64,000 bases of DNA from Yersinia artesiana (GCF_902726545.1 NZ_CACVAD010000008.1:1-64000), one strand, 5' to 3'. Counted from the first letter of the stretch, positions 10,054 through 21,085 are shown. The notes: generated by a model not told the origin, from the letters alone. Translations and numbers: made by a program.

Positions 10054-10486
10054 AATAACGCTACCAACCTTGGCCCTGAAATGAATACGAAGAGTCACAG
10101 TATTGCCGAAACTCCGGATATAAAAAAGCAGAGAGCTACAGGATTTTAGTCGATATTGTGAGAAAACGTTAATGGCGTCGCAATTGTCGTTTTTTCACAC
10201 GGCTAATGGACTTAAATCAACCATCCGTCAACGAGTTAGTCGGCCCGAATTTCGGGTATCCCTTCGTGAAGATAATAATGAAGAGAGGGGATCAAAAATG
10301 TTATTCTAAATGCACATATTTGTAGCTGACAATATAACCCTTTGTTGACCGGGTAAAGCCCCTGCAAAAGATGGCGTTTTATTCCAGTGGTGACAGTCGC
10401 TACAATAGGCCGGACGCAATAATAAAATAGCCCTAATGGATAGGTTCTAAGTATTGTAGCCACTAAATGGCTTGAGGAAGCAAGAA
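10054..10486. other. Divergent mepH/grxD intergenic region
   Basis: 433 nt without a convincing gene. It must hold the promoters of both neighbours. An open frame on the minus strand here (ending 10236) runs into grxD antisense and has no family resemblance. Confidence 0.35.
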
Positions 10487-10837
10487 ATGACGACGATTGA
10501 TAAAATTCAGCGCCAGATAGCAGAAAACCCAATCCTGCTTTACATGAAGGGCTCACCAAAGCTGCCAAACTGCGGTTTTTCTGCTCAGGCTGTGCAGGCG
10601 CTATCTGCTTGTGGCGAACGCTTTGCTTACGTTGATATTCTGCAAAACCCGGATATCCGTGCTGAGCTGCCAAAATACGCTAACTGGCCAACCTTCCCAC
10701 AACTGTGGGTTGACGGTGAATTAGTGGGCGGTTGCGACATCCTGATGGAAATGTATCAGCGTGGCGAACTGCAACAACTGTTGAAAGAAACTGCCGATAA
10801 ATACCGTTCTGCAGAAGAAAAACCCGCAGCAGAGTAA
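10487..10837 (+). CDS. grxD: Monothiol glutaredoxin 4
   Basis: 116 residues with the CGFS active site (Cys29). Binds and delivers [2Fe-2S] clusters and interacts with BolA proteins. Very close to E. coli GrxD (115). An in-frame ATG lies 5 codons earlier, but the ATG at 10487 has GAGGAAG at the right distance and matches the family start (MTTIDKIQRQ). Confidence 0.96.
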   Translation: MTTIDKIQRQIAENPILLYMKGSPKLPNCGFSAQAVQALSACGERFAYVDILQNPDIRAELPKYANWPTFPQLWVDGELVGGCDILMEMYQRGELQQLLKETADKYRSAEEKPAAE

Positions 10838-10862
10838 TGTGCTGGCAGGTTAAGTAACAAAC

Positions 10863-10890
10863 AAAAAGGTGGCTTTCAGGCCACCTTTTT
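10863..10890. terminator. Bidirectional terminator between grxD and rnt
   Basis: GGTGGC / GCCACC stem with A-run before and T-run after (AAAAA...TTTTTT), placed between the ends of the convergent grxD and rnt. Confidence 0.85.
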
Positions 10891-10925
10891 TAATAGTGAA
10901 GTTGCTATTACTGATATGAGTTACG

Positions 10926-11573
10926 TTACGCAGATTCAGCCGCTGGCACTGGCCAGCCACCCAGTTTTTTCCAGCGATTGACCAACTCACAGAATAATTT
11001 CGCCGTTTGCATTGTATCGTACAAAGCAGAGTGAGCCTGGCTGCTATCAAACGGAATACCTGCCGTCAGGCATGCTTTTGCCAATACGGTTTGCCCCAGA
11101 ACCAGCCCACTAAGTGCTGCGGTGTCAAAAGTGGCAAATGGGTGGAACGGGTTACGCTTCAAGCTGGCGCGTTCAGCCGCGGCCATCACAAAGCTGTGAT
11201 CAAAATGTGCATTATGTGCGACGATAATGGCGCGGTTACAACCTTGTTCTTTCAACCCTTTGCGCACGGCTTTGAAAATAGCATGTAACGCATCATGTTC
11301 ACTCACTGCACCACGTAATGGGTTAGTGGGGTCTATTCCATTAAATGCCAGTGCTTCTGGTTGCAGGTTGGCACCTTCGAACGGATCCACATGAAAATGC
11401 AGCGTTTCATCAGGCAACAGCCAGCCATCCTTGTTCATTTGCAAGGTGACGGCGGCAATCTCTAATAATGCGTCGGTTTGCGCATTAAAACCGGCGGTTT
11501 CTACATCAATTACTACGGGATAATACCCACGAAAACGGCCACTCAGGGCGTTAAGGTCACTTTTATCTGCCAT
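10926..11573 (-). CDS. rnt: Ribonuclease T
   Basis: 215 residues, the same as E. coli. A DEDD-family 3'-5' exoribonuclease that trims tRNA and other stable RNA 3' ends. The first DEDD motif is [10 protein letters not shown] (residues 18-27), with further acidic and His residues in [10 protein letters not shown] and SAHSALYD. Start at 11573 ([10 protein letters not shown]) chosen by length; the frame extends 11 codons further upstream. It faces grxD and follows gloA at 110 nt. Confidence 0.95.
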   Translation of the reverse strand: MADKSDLNALSGRFRGYYPVVIDVETAGFNAQTDALLEIAAVTLQMNKDGWLLPDETLHFHVDPFEGANLQPEALAFNGIDPTNPLRGAVSEHDALHAIFKAVRKGLKEQGCNRAIIVAHNAHFDHSFVMAAAERASLKRNPFHPFATFDTAALSGLVLGQTVLAKACLTAGIPFDSSQAHSALYDTMQTAKLFCELVNRWKKLGGWPVPAAESA

Positions 11574-11650
11574 CAGTTTCTTATCTTCATCGAATTCAGC
11601 ACGCATTATGTCAAATTTTGGCGTGGGATGCAGGGGGATATCGCGATGAG

Positions 11651-11677
11651 AAAAAAGGCACCGTGCAGGTGCCTTCT
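11651..11677 (-). terminator. Terminator of gloA
   Basis: On the minus strand, GGCACC pairs with GGTGCC across TGCAC, followed by TTTTTT, 7 nt after the gloA stop. Confidence 0.85.
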
Positions 11678-11683
11678 TGCTAA

Positions 11684-12091
11684 TCAGTTTCCGAGGCCGT
11701 GCCCGGCACTTTTATTCTCGATTAGCTCTATTTTGTAACCGTCTGGATCTTCGACAAAAGCAATCACAGTATTTCCACCCTTGACCGGGCCTGCTTCACG
11801 GGTCACTTTGCCCCCAGCATGACGAATTTGGTCGCAGGTGGCAGCAACATCATCCACACCCAAAGCCAAATGACCGAATGCCGTTCCCATCTCGTAGCTG
11901 TCTACGCCCCAGTTATAGGTCAATTCGATCACTGAGCCTTCGCTCTCATCGCTGTAGCCGACAAATGCCAGTGAGTATTTATATTCGGTATTTTCACTGG
12001 TACGCAGCAAACGCATCCCTAATACCTTGGTGTAGAAATCGATGGAACGTTGCAGATCACCGACGCGGATCATGGTATGGAGTAGGCGCAT
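11684..12091 (-). CDS. gloA: Lactoylglutathione lyase (glyoxalase I)
   Basis: 135 residues. Converts the hemithioacetal of methylglyoxal and glutathione to S-lactoylglutathione. All four metal ligands are visible: His5, Glu56, His74 and Glu122. Start MRLLHTM at 12091 matches E. coli exactly in length; an upstream in-frame start would add 13 residues. It lies downstream of nemRA, and in E. coli it is partly co-transcribed with them as an electrophile-defence unit. Confidence 0.97.
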   Translation of the reverse strand: MRLLHTMIRVGDLQRSIDFYTKVLGMRLLRTSENTEYKYSLAFVGYSDESEGSVIELTYNWGVDSYEMGTAFGHLALGVDDVAATCDQIRHAGGKVTREAGPVKGGNTVIAFVEDPDGYKIELIENKSAGHGLGN

Positions 12092-12217
12092 AATACCCTC
12101 TGTTGCTATGTTGCCTGAAATGGTGGGCAAGAGTGAATGAAACTAAGTTTAAGTATAGCCTTGGTAATTAAATCAGTTCAATGGGTTACAGAAAATGAAT
12201 AGACTGCAAATGATAAC

Positions 12218-12238
12218 GGCCAGGCATATTGCCTGACC
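12218..12238 (-). terminator. Intercistronic hairpin between nemA and gloA
   Basis: GGCCAGGC / GCCTGACC stem (one G-U type mismatch) with a 5-nt loop. There is no U-run, so read-through from nemA into gloA is likely. Confidence 0.35.
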
Positions 12239-12270
12239 GCGAGCATCAATTGATTCACAAATAAGCAGGA

Positions 12271-13368
12271 TTACAGCGTTGGATAGTCGGTATAACCCTT
12301 AGCGCCACCGCCGTAGAAGGTTTCACCGTCAGGCTCATTCAGTGGTGCATTTTGCTGCAAACGCTCAACCAGATCAGGGTTGGCAATATAGCTGCGGCCA
12401 AAGGCAACGGCATCAATAAAGCCTTTCTCAATCAGGTTTTCGGCTTTTTCTGCGGTATAAGCACCTGCGCCGATAATCACCCCTTTGAAGCGGGCACGCA
12501 CAGCATCGCGGAATGCATCTGAATAAGGTTTACCGCCGGCCCAGTCTGGCTCGGAAATGTGCAGATAAGCGATATGGCGTTTATTTAACTCTTCAACCAG
12601 ATACAGCGCCGCTTCTTCCTGATCTTCACCATTATCCAAACCATTGAACGGCCCTAAGGGTGAAATACGGATACCAATATGCTCAGCGCCCCATTCGGCC
12701 ACAGTGGCATCAACCACTTCCAGGGTCAGGCGAGTGCGGTTTTCAATGCTGCCACCGTATTGGTCAGTACGCTGGTTTGATGCCGGCGACATGAATTGAT
12801 GTAACAAATAGCCATGGGCTGCATGCAGTTCAATATAGTCAAAACCGGCTTCACGGGCATTAGCGGTTGCCTGACGGAAATCATTAACGATGCCTGGGAT
12901 CTCTTCTGTTTCCAGCGCGCGTGGGGTAGAGCAGGGAACACGAACCCAGGCACCTGTTTCATCACGAACGGTGGTGCGGGTATCCGCGGCAATCGCTGAA
13001 GGTGCGACAGGTGCTTGTTGGCCTGGCTGTAAGCTGTTGTGTGAAATGCGACCCACATGCCATAACTGCACCGCAATATGGCCGCCTTCATCATGGACGG
13101 CTTGAGTGATTTTTTTCCAGGCGTTTAACTGCTCTTGAGTGTGTAACCCCGGAGCGCCAGCGTAGCCTTTCGCCTGGAAAGAAATCTGAGTTGCTTCAGT
13201 GATAATTAAACCAGCACTGGCGCGTTGACGATAATATTCAGCCATCAAAGGCGTTGGAATGTCACCTGGCTCAATACTACGCAAGCGCGTCAGTGGAGCC
13301 ATAAATACACGGTTCGGCAATGTGAGCGCGCCAACCTTCAAAGGGGAGAACAGTTTAGCAGTCTTCAT
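12271..13368 (-). CDS. nemA: N-ethylmaleimide reductase (Old Yellow Enzyme family)
   Basis: 365 residues, the same as E. coli NemA. FMN flavoprotein that uses NADPH to reduce alkenes, nitro compounds and quinones, detoxifying electrophiles. Family blocks seen: MAPLTRLRS near the N-terminus, the [11 protein letters not shown] active-site loop (HxxH), and IGAGAYT phosphate-binding loop. It follows nemR by 84 nt in the same direction, with an inverted repeat in the gap. Confidence 0.96.
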   Translation of the reverse strand: MKTAKLFSPLKVGALTLPNRVFMAPLTRLRSIEPGDIPTPLMAEYYRQRASAGLIITEATQISFQAKGYAGAPGLHTQEQLNAWKKITQAVHDEGGHIAVQLWHVGRISHNSLQPGQQAPVAPSAIAADTRTTVRDETGAWVRVPCSTPRALETEEIPGIVNDFRQATANAREAGFDYIELHAAHGYLLHQFMSPASNQRTDQYGGSIENRTRLTLEVVDATVAEWGAEHIGIRISPLGPFNGLDNGEDQEEAALYLVEELNKRHIAYLHISEPDWAGGKPYSDAFRDAVRARFKGVIIGAGAYTAEKAENLIEKGFIDAVAFGRSYIANPDLVERLQQNAPLNEPDGETFYGGGAKGYTDYPTL

Positions 13369-13389
13369 GGTGCGTCCTATATTAATAGA

Positions 13390-13408
13390 CCAGTCAACTA
13401 GTGACTGG
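13390..13408. promoter_or_regulatory. Inverted repeat between nemR and nemA
   Basis: CCAGTCA / TGACTGG separated by ACTAG, preceded by TAGA so that the left arm reads TAGACCAGTCA. It resembles half of the NemR box at 14070 and may be a second operator or an mRNA structure. Confidence 0.4.
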
Positions 13409-13452
13409 GTAAACCCTGAAAAATAACAAACATGAAATTCAGGATCATTGGA

Positions 13453-14055
13453 TTATTGGGCTGGTTGTAAAATCAGTTCGATACTTTCTAGCGCACAGGT
13501 CAGCGGCGTAACTGATCGTTTCACCTTCGCTCGCAACGAAGCGCCCAGCCACAAGGCATAGAGCGTTTCTGCGGTTGCCGCAGGGGAAAGCGTAATACGC
13601 AAAGAGCCTTCTTCAATGCCGGCTTCGATGGCATCTTGCAAACGACCAATGACGCGAGCAGTGCCGATATCTAATGCATGACGCATAGGTTCGGATAAAT
13701 CACTCACTTCGGCTGATAGTTTAACCGCCAGACAAGCATTGTGGCATTCACTGCCACAATAGTTAGCAATCGCTTGAGCAAAATAGTGCAGTAGATGGTG
13801 GCGCTTATCACCTTGCGAGTCGGTTAACAGGGCTGCCATCTGTGCATCATAGCGATCAAAATAGCGCTGTAGCATCGCCTCACCAAACACTTCCTTTGAG
13901 CGGAAATAGTGATAAAACGACCCCTTCGGAATACCCGCAGTCGTGAGTAACTGGCTCAGGCCCATACCATTAAAACCAAGGCGCAGGCTGAGGCTCTCAC
14001 CGGTTGCCAGCAGGTGTTCACGGGTATCTACATGTGTATGTTGTATTTTGTTCAT
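13453..14055 (-). CDS. nemR: TetR-family electrophile/HOCl-sensing repressor NemR
   Basis: 200 residues. N-terminal TetR HTH (about 15-60, with GIPKGSFYHYFRSKE) and a ligand domain. The redox-sensing cysteine that corresponds to E. coli Cys106 is kept as Cys108 (in NACLAVKLSAEV). Oxidation or alkylation by HOCl, quinones, methylglyoxal or N-ethylmaleimide relieves repression of nemRA-gloA. A perfect NemR-box palindrome lies just upstream. Confidence 0.93.
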   Translation of the reverse strand: MNKIQHTHVDTREHLLATGESLSLRLGFNGMGLSQLLTTAGIPKGSFYHYFRSKEVFGEAMLQRYFDRYDAQMAALLTDSQGDKRHHLLHYFAQAIANYCGSECHNACLAVKLSAEVSDLSEPMRHALDIGTARVIGRLQDAIEAGIEEGSLRITLSPAATAETLYALWLGASLRAKVKRSVTPLTCALESIELILQPAQ

Positions 14056-14069
14056 GCCTGAAAGCTTAA

Positions 14070-14085
14070 TAGACCGATTGGTCTA
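14070..14085. promoter_or_regulatory. NemR operator
   Basis: Perfect palindrome TAGACC-GATT-GGTCTA, 15 nt upstream of the nemR start. On the minus strand it sits between a TTGACC -35 and a TAAGCT -10 with 17-bp spacing, so bound NemR would block RNA polymerase. Confidence 0.85.
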
Positions 14086-14091
14086 GGTCAA

Positions 14092-14124
14092 GAAAAAAAT
14101 GCCAGCGGGGGGCGCTGGCATCAA
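14092..14124 (-). terminator. Terminator of eptA
   Basis: On the minus strand ATGCCAGCG pairs with CGCTGGCAT and is followed by TTTTTTT, about 50 nt after the eptA stop and just before the nemR promoter. Confidence 0.85.
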
Positions 14125-14170
14125 TATAGATATCTATCGGCTATTTGTGTCTATTTTTTATTGCTTAACC

Positions 14171-15802
14171 TTAGCTTCGACATTTTTGTAGCAAATCCAT
14201 TCCGGGTTGATATTCAGTTGTTTGAACATTCACCATCCCTAAAATAGTGTGGAAGAGATTATCTTGCGAAACTTCATCGTGTTGTGCGCTCTCGGACAAA
14301 CACTGGCGATCAATGCCATAGTTTTTTGTATATTCGGGCGACAACCACATCAAAAAAGGTATATGTGTCTGCTGGCTGGGGGCGAACATATAGGGTGTGC
14401 CATGTAAATACATGCCATTTTCACCTAAGGATTCGCCGTGGTCAGAGAGATAAACCAGTGCAGTATTAAATCTATCAGTATGCTGTTGCAGTAATTTGAT
14501 GGTGTTATCGAGCATCGCATCAGTATAAAGAATGGAATTGTCATAGGTATTGACCAGTTCCTGTGGCGTGCAATCCTGAATTTGGTTGCTATCACAAGTC
14601 GGCGCAAACTGACGTATTTCTGGCGTGGATCGGCGGTAGTAAGCCGGGCCGTGACTGCCCATCTGATGTAACACAATAACACCATCGCCTTGTAGCCCAT
14701 TGATATAATTATCTAACTTGTAGAGCAATGCATTGTCCAGGCACACACCATTCTCGCAATCAGTGGTTAATTGCAACTGGGTCACGTCCTGATGAGGAAT
14801 GCGATCGCAGGCACCTTTACAGCCACCATCATTTTCGCGCCACAACACATTCAACCCGGCATGGGCAAGAATATCCATCAAGCCTTCCTGATGGCTGGCA
14901 AGTGTTGCATCATAATTTTTACGCGGCATATTCGAGAACATGCAAGGTACGGAAACCGCGGTTTCAGTCCCGCAGGATGAGGCATTTTTGAAATAGGTCA
15001 CATCCTGTTTTTTCAGTCGAGGATTGGTTTCCCGCTTATAACCCCCTAATGAGAAATTCTCAGCACGAGCGGTTTCGCCCACCACTAATATCACCAGTGT
15101 TTTCTTTGGTTGCCCGCTGATTAAGGGGCCTTTATGGGCATCTTCACCTATCGTTACTAATGCCATATTACTGGCAAAATATTTATGTTTGGCGAATTGA
15201 AAACTACCGCTGACAAAATTGGACGGTGTTAGCATTTTAACAATGCTTTTATTATTACGAATCAGAGAAGCGTAATCTTTATAAAACAGTGCCGCGATCA
15301 GCAGAATGATGACGACTGACGCCAGAATATTGGCGGCTCTTAACCCCAGCATATACCACCAGGGGCGCGTCACGCGGATACGCACGAAACAGATAATAAT
15401 GGCGGGGAAAATACCTAATATCAGCAACCATAAAGCCATGCGCGGCGTGAAAAGGGCGGTGGCTTCCTGTGCGTTGGTTTCAAACGCATTTTGCATCATA
15501 TTGGCGTCGATAACGGCACCATAACTGAACATAAAATAGTTGGCCGACGCACTCCCCAGCAGAAACAAAATAATGATTGGCTTACGCAGGACGGGTACCG
15601 CCAAAAGACTAAAAATAATATTAAGGGCGCAGAAAATCACCAGCGGAATAGTTGCGGCAAAGAAATAACTATCACTGCTGTCAAAGTGAATTAACGACCA
15701 GGCTTTATAAATAAACAGCGCATTCTGGAAAAGAGTAAAAAACAGTGCGGTGACTAAAATAAATACCAATCCGTTACACTGTAACTTATGTCGAACATTC
15801 AT
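14171..15802 (-). CDS. eptA: Lipid A phosphoethanolamine transferase EptA
   Basis: 543 residues. N-terminal membrane domain with five helices (about 10-180), then a periplasmic alkaline-phosphatase-like domain. Zn/catalytic residues seen: Glu243 in VVGETARAENF, nucleophile Thr281 in CGTETAVSVPCMF, and the YLSDHGESLGENG metal block. Adds phosphoethanolamine to lipid A and so lowers binding of polymyxin and other cationic peptides. Closest in sequence to E. coli EptA/PmrC rather than to CptA or OpgE. The start MNVRHK at 15802 is chosen over an ATG four codons earlier. In E. coli ydhL is next to nemR; here eptA sits between them. Confidence 0.9.
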   Translation of the reverse strand: MNVRHKLQCNGLVFILVTALFFTLFQNALFIYKAWSLIHFDSSDSYFFAATIPLVIFCALNIIFSLLAVPVLRKPIIILFLLGSASANYFMFSYGAVIDANMMQNAFETNAQEATALFTPRMALWLLILGIFPAIIICFVRIRVTRPWWYMLGLRAANILASVVIILLIAALFYKDYASLIRNNKSIVKMLTPSNFVSGSFQFAKHKYFASNMALVTIGEDAHKGPLISGQPKKTLVILVVGETARAENFSLGGYKRETNPRLKKQDVTYFKNASSCGTETAVSVPCMFSNMPRKNYDATLASHQEGLMDILAHAGLNVLWRENDGGCKGACDRIPHQDVTQLQLTTDCENGVCLDNALLYKLDNYINGLQGDGVIVLHQMGSHGPAYYRRSTPEIRQFAPTCDSNQIQDCTPQELVNTYDNSILYTDAMLDNTIKLLQQHTDRFNTALVYLSDHGESLGENGMYLHGTPYMFAPSQQTHIPFLMWLSPEYTKNYGIDRQCLSESAQHDEVSQDNLFHTILGMVNVQTTEYQPGMDLLQKCRS

Positions 15803-15967
15803 TGTTAAAATCAAACCCTAGTATTAACCAATTAACTGAATGCTACTGAATGAAACTTAAGATAACCTTAGCGGTTAGGGCATAGTGTGTAACGTGATTG
15901 GCAATAGGAACTTGCCAGTCTCACTGAAGCAGGCTTCAATTAAAGTGTCAGCAGCAGGAGAGGCGAT

Positions 15968-16207
15968 TTGGCTCAGCAACTTGAGTTTTTTGACATCCCC
16001 AGCCCATGCCGTGGTATCTGCCAAACAGATGATCGCGGCTTTTGCCGTGGGTGTATGCGTAGCCGGGATGAGCGCTTTAATTGGATGAAAATGAGTGACC
16101 CGCAAAAGCGCGACGTCCTGCGGCTGTGTCGTCAGCGCCTGTTACGCTTACAGCGTGCCAACAAACAACCAGATGATCCCCTGCCAGAACAAGCTTCATT
16201 ATTCTGA
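15968..16207 (+). CDS. ydhL: DUF1289 protein YdhL, TTG start
   Basis: 79 residues, starting with TTG at 15968 (MAQQLEFFDIPSPCRGIC) behind AGGAGAGG. Four cysteines in the pattern PCRGIC...GFCRGC define DUF1289 and suggest a metal or cluster site. The start matches E. coli YdhL (79 residues). Function unknown. Other yersiniae and E. coli keep it close to ydhF. Confidence 0.9.
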   Translation: MAQQLEFFDIPSPCRGICQTDDRGFCRGCMRSRDERFNWMKMSDPQKRDVLRLCRQRLLRLQRANKQPDDPLPEQASLF

Positions 16208-16302
16208 TTCGTCATTCAGCCCCAATTCATTACGCAGGGAGGATTTAACCTTTCTGTCGGTTGTGTATGCTTAGGGCAGATAAACAAATGAGGTAGCTAA
16301 TA

Positions 16303-17199
16303 ATGGATACACGTAGCCAACTGGCCCCGCTTGGGCCTGAATTTTCTCGCATGATTTGCGGTTATTGGCGGTTGATGGAATGGGATATGACGCCGCAACA
16401 GTTGTTAGCTTTTATTGAGCAACATATTGAGTTAGGTATCACGACTGCTGATCACGCTGATATTTATGGCGGTTATCAATGCGAACAGGCATTTGGCCAG
16501 GCATTACGTCTTAAACCGTCCTTACGCAGCCAACTGGAATTAGTTAGCAAATGTGGCATTGCCACCACGGCCAAGCCAGAACATGCCTTGGGGCATTATA
16601 TTACTGATCGTTCCCATATCATTGAAAGCGCGGAACAATCCTTAACTCATCTACATACAGATTATCTTGAATTATTGCTGATCCATCGCCCAGATCCATT
16701 GATGGATGCAGATGAAGTTGCTGAAGCATTCACTCAATTACACAAAAGCGGCAAGGTAAAACATTTTGGTGTTTCAAACTTTTCGCCGGCGCAATTCAGT
16801 TTATTGCAGTCACGCCTGCCATTCTCCTTGGTCACTAATCAGGTCGAGATTTCACCATTACATCAACCGGCCATTGTCGATGGGACACTGGATGCTTGCC
16901 AGCAGTTACGTATTAAGCCAATGGCATGGTCTTGTTTAGGGGGTGGGCGTTTGTTTAGCGACCCTGAATTCCAGACATTACGCAATGAGTTACAGACCAT
17001 CGCTGATGAGATTGGCGCTGAAAGTATCGAGCAAGTGGTGTATGCCTGGGTACTGCGTTTGCCATCGGCACCCTTACCGATTATTGGTTCCGGCAAAATA
17101 GAGCGCGTTAAAACTGCCTGGGCATCGCTCTCCCTAACCCTGACTCGCCAGCAGTGGTTCCGTATCCGTCGTGCTGCGCTGGGTTATGACGTGCCTTAA
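16303..17199 (+). CDS. ydhF: Aldo/keto reductase YdhF
   Basis: 298 residues, the same as E. coli YdhF. A TIM-barrel NADPH-dependent oxidoreductase. Catalytic Tyr in ADIYGGYQ, Lys in LVSKCGI, His in LLIHRPDP and the Asp of DHADIY are all present. Physiological substrate unknown. It runs with ydhL and converges on ydhK (25 nt gap). Confidence 0.93.
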   Translation: MDTRSQLAPLGPEFSRMICGYWRLMEWDMTPQQLLAFIEQHIELGITTADHADIYGGYQCEQAFGQALRLKPSLRSQLELVSKCGIATTAKPEHALGHYITDRSHIIESAEQSLTHLHTDYLELLLIHRPDPLMDADEVAEAFTQLHKSGKVKHFGVSNFSPAQFSLLQSRLPFSLVTNQVEISPLHQPAIVDGTLDACQQLRIKPMAWSCLGGGRLFSDPEFQTLRNELQTIADEIGAESIEQVVYAWVLRLPSAPLPIIGSGKIERVKTAWASLSLTLTRQQWFRIRRAALGYDVP

Positions 17200-17223
17200 T
17201 TTTATCCATTGCGCCAGCGAGCC

Positions 17224-19248
17224 TCAGGCTGGTGCAACCTTGCTTTCTTCGCCCGGCGCCGCCATTTGCAACTGTGTTAGCGAACAATACAGCCGCCAGA
17301 TAAGCCCGGCCAGTTCCCGGCCTGTAGCATCCGGATATTGCCCTAAAATAGCACTCATACGCTGCAATTCCTGCAACGTAGCTTGTAGTGAACTCGGCTG
17401 AACACCTTTCTCGGTCATACAGCCTTTCAGACAATGAATAGATACATCCCGCACGGCAGATAAAGGCGCAGCAGTGGTCTGCCAATCACGTAACTGCCAG
17501 ACCACATGGCTGCAATTGAGCAGCACCATTCCCCAGCGGAGCAGCCACAGGCGTGCCGATTGATCTTTACTGAGATTGAGCTGATTGATGCGGTGATATA
17601 TCAGTGATTCAAATTGATTTTGGCTTTGCTGCGGATGAGCACTAAGTTGATCGATAAAATCACGGCGTAACAGGCGAATGATACGCCGGCTTTTACGTTT
17701 ATCTGAACTGGGGCGCAGTATCTGAAAAGCCACGCCGGCCAACATCACGCCAACTAACTTGCCAATATTATCATTGAGAAACTCTTGATAATCATAGCTG
17801 GGCGGGTTGGTGACACTCAGAAATGATCCCATAAAAACAATCAATTGCCCCCACAGGGAAGCATAAGCCGGATGCTGGAGTTTCATCATTTGCATGGTGA
17901 TTAAAATGGGGAACAACACCACGGCAAATTGCCAAAAATCATCAATCTGCACCATGACACCAAATTTCAGAATAAAACAGCCAATCGAAAGCAAAATAAT
18001 GGCTTTCACTAGCGTGGCAATGCTGTCAGTTGGCGAAGGGGTGGCAGAGTAGAGCACGCAACTGACCGCCGCTAATGACAAAGCAGCAGCGCCAGAACTC
18101 CACTGCGTATTTATCCAGAAGGCACAACCGATAACAATACAAACAAAGGTTCTCAGGCCGTTATAGGCAGCCTCATAGGTGTCGGTGTGGCGCGCCAGCG
18201 CGGTTACGGCAGGGGGCAGCAACATGCCGTTTTCCGGTTCTTTATCCAGTTGGGCCAGCCAGCGATTCACCTGCAAATATAACCAGCAAAAATGCCGCAA
18301 GCGTAACCAGAAGGCCCGATGACGATAATCAAACTCATCATGGGGTGCTATGTGTTGCAGGATTTTGGCTATCTGATATTTATCACAGCCAGGTTGTTGT
18401 AAAGCGGTTAGCAATTGAGCGAGAACAGCGGGCAGATTCGCCGGTGGCGATGGCCAGTTAACCAACATTCGGCGCAAACTGGTAATCACGCTGGTGATGC
18501 GTAACTGGCGATGCAAAATGAAATTCAATACATTATTGTGTCGTCGTAAGCGGTAGTGGCTCCAAAATGCCTGGATACGTAGCAGATTCATGGTGAGGAT
18601 CTGACCAATCAACCCCTCATGGGAGGTGCGAATCTGTGGTGTTTGCTCGGTTTGCCACAGCAACTCGGCGTGTTCCAACAAGCGCGATTGCATACGGCGC
18701 AAGGATGTCAGCAGTGTTTCACCGTCTGAAGTGCTGGGGAGTAGCATCATCATCAGACCGCCACAGAGAATGCCGGTAATCACCTCACACACTCGGGCTT
18801 GGGCAATATCAAAAATTTGTTGTGTATCAGTGGTATTGACAGTAGAAAAGGCGATGATCGCGGTGGTATAACCGGCCAAAGCGAAAGCATAAGAAACGTT
18901 ATTTTGATAGTGATTGGAGACAAAAGTACACAGGCCAATCCAGGCGGCAATGACAAAGGTGAATAACCAAGGGTCATTCAGGCAATGACCGGCAATGATC
19001 AGTGATGCGGCGGCACCAATCAGGCTGCCAATAACCCGGCCAATACTTTTGCTGATAACACCGCCAACCGTTGGAAAACTGACTACCGCCGCAGAAGTCA
19101 TCGCCCAATAGGGCTCATCTAAATTCAGCGCAAACGCAATCCACAGCGATAAACACATTGCCAGCGAATTGCGCAGTGCATAACGCCACTGACCTGCATT
19201 CGCCTTGCCCCAAGGGGTTTGCTGCCATGAGGGAAAAGAGAGGCGCAT
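17224..19248 (-). CDS. ydhK: FUSC-family efflux protein YdhK
   Basis: 674 residues. Two sets of hydrophobic segments (about 25-170 and 365-510) with cytoplasmic regions between, typical of the FUSC/AaeB family of aromatic acid exporters. It is the third gene of ydhI-ydhJ-ydhK, starting 3 nt after the ydhJ stop. With YdhJ it forms a membrane-fusion-protein type efflux pair; its substrate is not known. Confidence 0.9.
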   Translation of the reverse strand: MRLSFPSWQQTPWGKANAGQWRYALRNSLAMCLSLWIAFALNLDEPYWAMTSAAVVSFPTVGGVISKSIGRVIGSLIGAAASLIIAGHCLNDPWLFTFVIAAWIGLCTFVSNHYQNNVSYAFALAGYTTAIIAFSTVNTTDTQQIFDIAQARVCEVITGILCGGLMMMLLPSTSDGETLLTSLRRMQSRLLEHAELLWQTEQTPQIRTSHEGLIGQILTMNLLRIQAFWSHYRLRRHNNVLNFILHRQLRITSVITSLRRMLVNWPSPPANLPAVLAQLLTALQQPGCDKYQIAKILQHIAPHDEFDYRHRAFWLRLRHFCWLYLQVNRWLAQLDKEPENGMLLPPAVTALARHTDTYEAAYNGLRTFVCIVIGCAFWINTQWSSGAAALSLAAVSCVLYSATPSPTDSIATLVKAIILLSIGCFILKFGVMVQIDDFWQFAVVLFPILITMQMMKLQHPAYASLWGQLIVFMGSFLSVTNPPSYDYQEFLNDNIGKLVGVMLAGVAFQILRPSSDKRKSRRIIRLLRRDFIDQLSAHPQQSQNQFESLIYHRINQLNLSKDQSARLWLLRWGMVLLNCSHVVWQLRDWQTTAAPLSAVRDVSIHCLKGCMTEKGVQPSSLQATLQELQRMSAILGQYPDATGRELAGLIWRLYCSLTQLQMAAPGEESKVAPA

Positions 19249-19251
19249 GGT

Positions 19252-20109
19252 TTAATTTACCAGCGAAATGGTGCAGGTAGTGCCAGCAATCAAGGTGACA
19301 TCGGGCGGAACATCCAGCAATTTAATTCTGACTGGAACACGTTGTGCCAGCCGCACCCATGGGACATTAGGTTTCACATCAACTAATAAATTTCCGCTGC
19401 TATCGACACTCTGGTCGTAAATGGCTCGGCCAATACTTTCTACCACTCCCCGTAAAGGAATGTTGCCATTATACAAAACAATCTTGGCTTCATTACCTTC
19501 TCTAATGTGTCGGAGTTTGGTCTCTTCGAAATAACCCATGACGTAAAATGAATCGGTATCTATTAGCGCAACTAATGGAGTACCGGTGGTGGCATAGTCG
19601 CCGACCCGAGTCTGTAAATTGGTAATATAGCCGTTGGCTGGAGCATAAATACGCGTTTTCCTGAGATTCCATTTCGCTTGTTCGAGGTTTGCCAACGCAC
19701 CTTGATACGCAGCTTTCATGCTATTTGCACTTAAATTGGCAATATCCAGATCCTCACCTGAAATGGTATTTTTAGGTAAGTTTCGCCGACGTTCAGCTTC
19801 ATGATTGGCTTTAGCCAGTTCAGCTTGCGCGCGCTCAAGGGCGGCTTGAGCATTATCCAGAGCCAACTGATAGGGTTGCGGGTCAATCACAAATAATAGG
19901 CTACCGGAGCTTACCAACTGGTTATCATGAACTAATATTTTAACCAACTGACCAGAGACCTCTGGCGTGATGCTGACCAATTCTGCCCGAACTTTGCCAT
20001 CGCGAGTCCAGGGGGATTGCATATAATAATTCCACATCCACCAACCAGCACAGAGTGCAAGGGCGAATACGATGACAGAAGAGAAATATTTAAGAGACTG
20101 ATGATTCAT
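19252..20109 (-). CDS. ydhJ: HlyD-family membrane fusion protein YdhJ
   Basis: 285 residues. One N-terminal membrane anchor (about 7-28), a lipoyl/barrel-sandwich half (RAELVSITPEVSGQLVKI), an alpha-helical hairpin (about 80-140) and a beta-barrel end. It links YdhK to the outer envelope. It lies 6 nt downstream of ydhI, so the three genes are one operon. Confidence 0.92.
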   Translation of the reverse strand: MNHQSLKYFSSVIVFALALCAGWWMWNYYMQSPWTRDGKVRAELVSITPEVSGQLVKILVHDNQLVSSGSLLFVIDPQPYQLALDNAQAALERAQAELAKANHEAERRRNLPKNTISGEDLDIANLSANSMKAAYQGALANLEQAKWNLRKTRIYAPANGYITNLQTRVGDYATTGTPLVALIDTDSFYVMGYFEETKLRHIREGNEAKIVLYNGNIPLRGVVESIGRAIYDQSVDSSGNLLVDVKPNVPWVRLAQRVPVRIKLLDVPPDVTLIAGTTCTISLVN

Positions 20110-20115
20110 ATCAAT

Positions 20116-20352
20116 TTACCAACTGGCTAATATCCACAAAGAAACACTGACTGCAATGACAAAAATGGACAGATCCATTAATATTGGATGCCAGATGTCA
20201 CCAGAGTAGATCCAATTCCGCAGCATATGATGGATCAATAGCCATAACACCAAACCTAGCATAACCGCCTTAAACATCGGCGGGAAATAGATAGAAGCAC
20301 CTAAAACCAAGTCTGATAAGGGTGCCTTTGCGGATAATATAGATACATACAT
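20116..20352 (-). CDS. ydhI: DUF1656 membrane protein YdhI
   Basis: 78 residues with two membrane helices (about 25-45 and 58-76). Short DUF1656 proteins precede HlyD/FUSC efflux pairs in many proteobacteria (AaeX type). It shares the 180-nt promoter region with the divergent rovA. Confidence 0.9.
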   Translation of the reverse strand: MYVSILSAKAPLSDLVLGASIYFPPMFKAVMLGLVLWLLIHHMLRNWIYSGDIWHPILMDLSIFVIAVSVSLWILASW

Positions 20353-20520
20353 AAGGTTAATCCTTAAGAGGTAATTTAAGTAAATACATAATTTTTGCTA
20401 AAGGATTCCCCGTATTTATTGCTATTGTCCTAGCATCGACGGTATATATACATTTGTGTTTTTAATGTTAATTACCCAAAATAGACTGGACTCTGGTAGT
20501 TATGCTAGCACGCTAAATAA

Positions 20521-20964
<444 letters not shown>

Positions 20965-21020
20965 AATAAAGTTTTAAGACTCAATTCACAGCAGAAAGAA
21001 AATTTTCAGCAGTAAAAATA

Positions 21021-21052
21021 AGCCAGAGATCGCAATGATCTCTGGCTTTACG
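21021..21052. terminator. Bidirectional terminator between rovA and slyB
   Basis: AGCCAGAGATC / GATCTCTGGCT, an 11-bp perfect stem with a 5-nt loop; on the minus strand it is followed by TTATTTTTA, so it chiefly ends slyB. Confidence 0.85.
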
Positions 21053-21085
21053 GATGACATCAAAAAGTATATTGCAGAGAGACGA

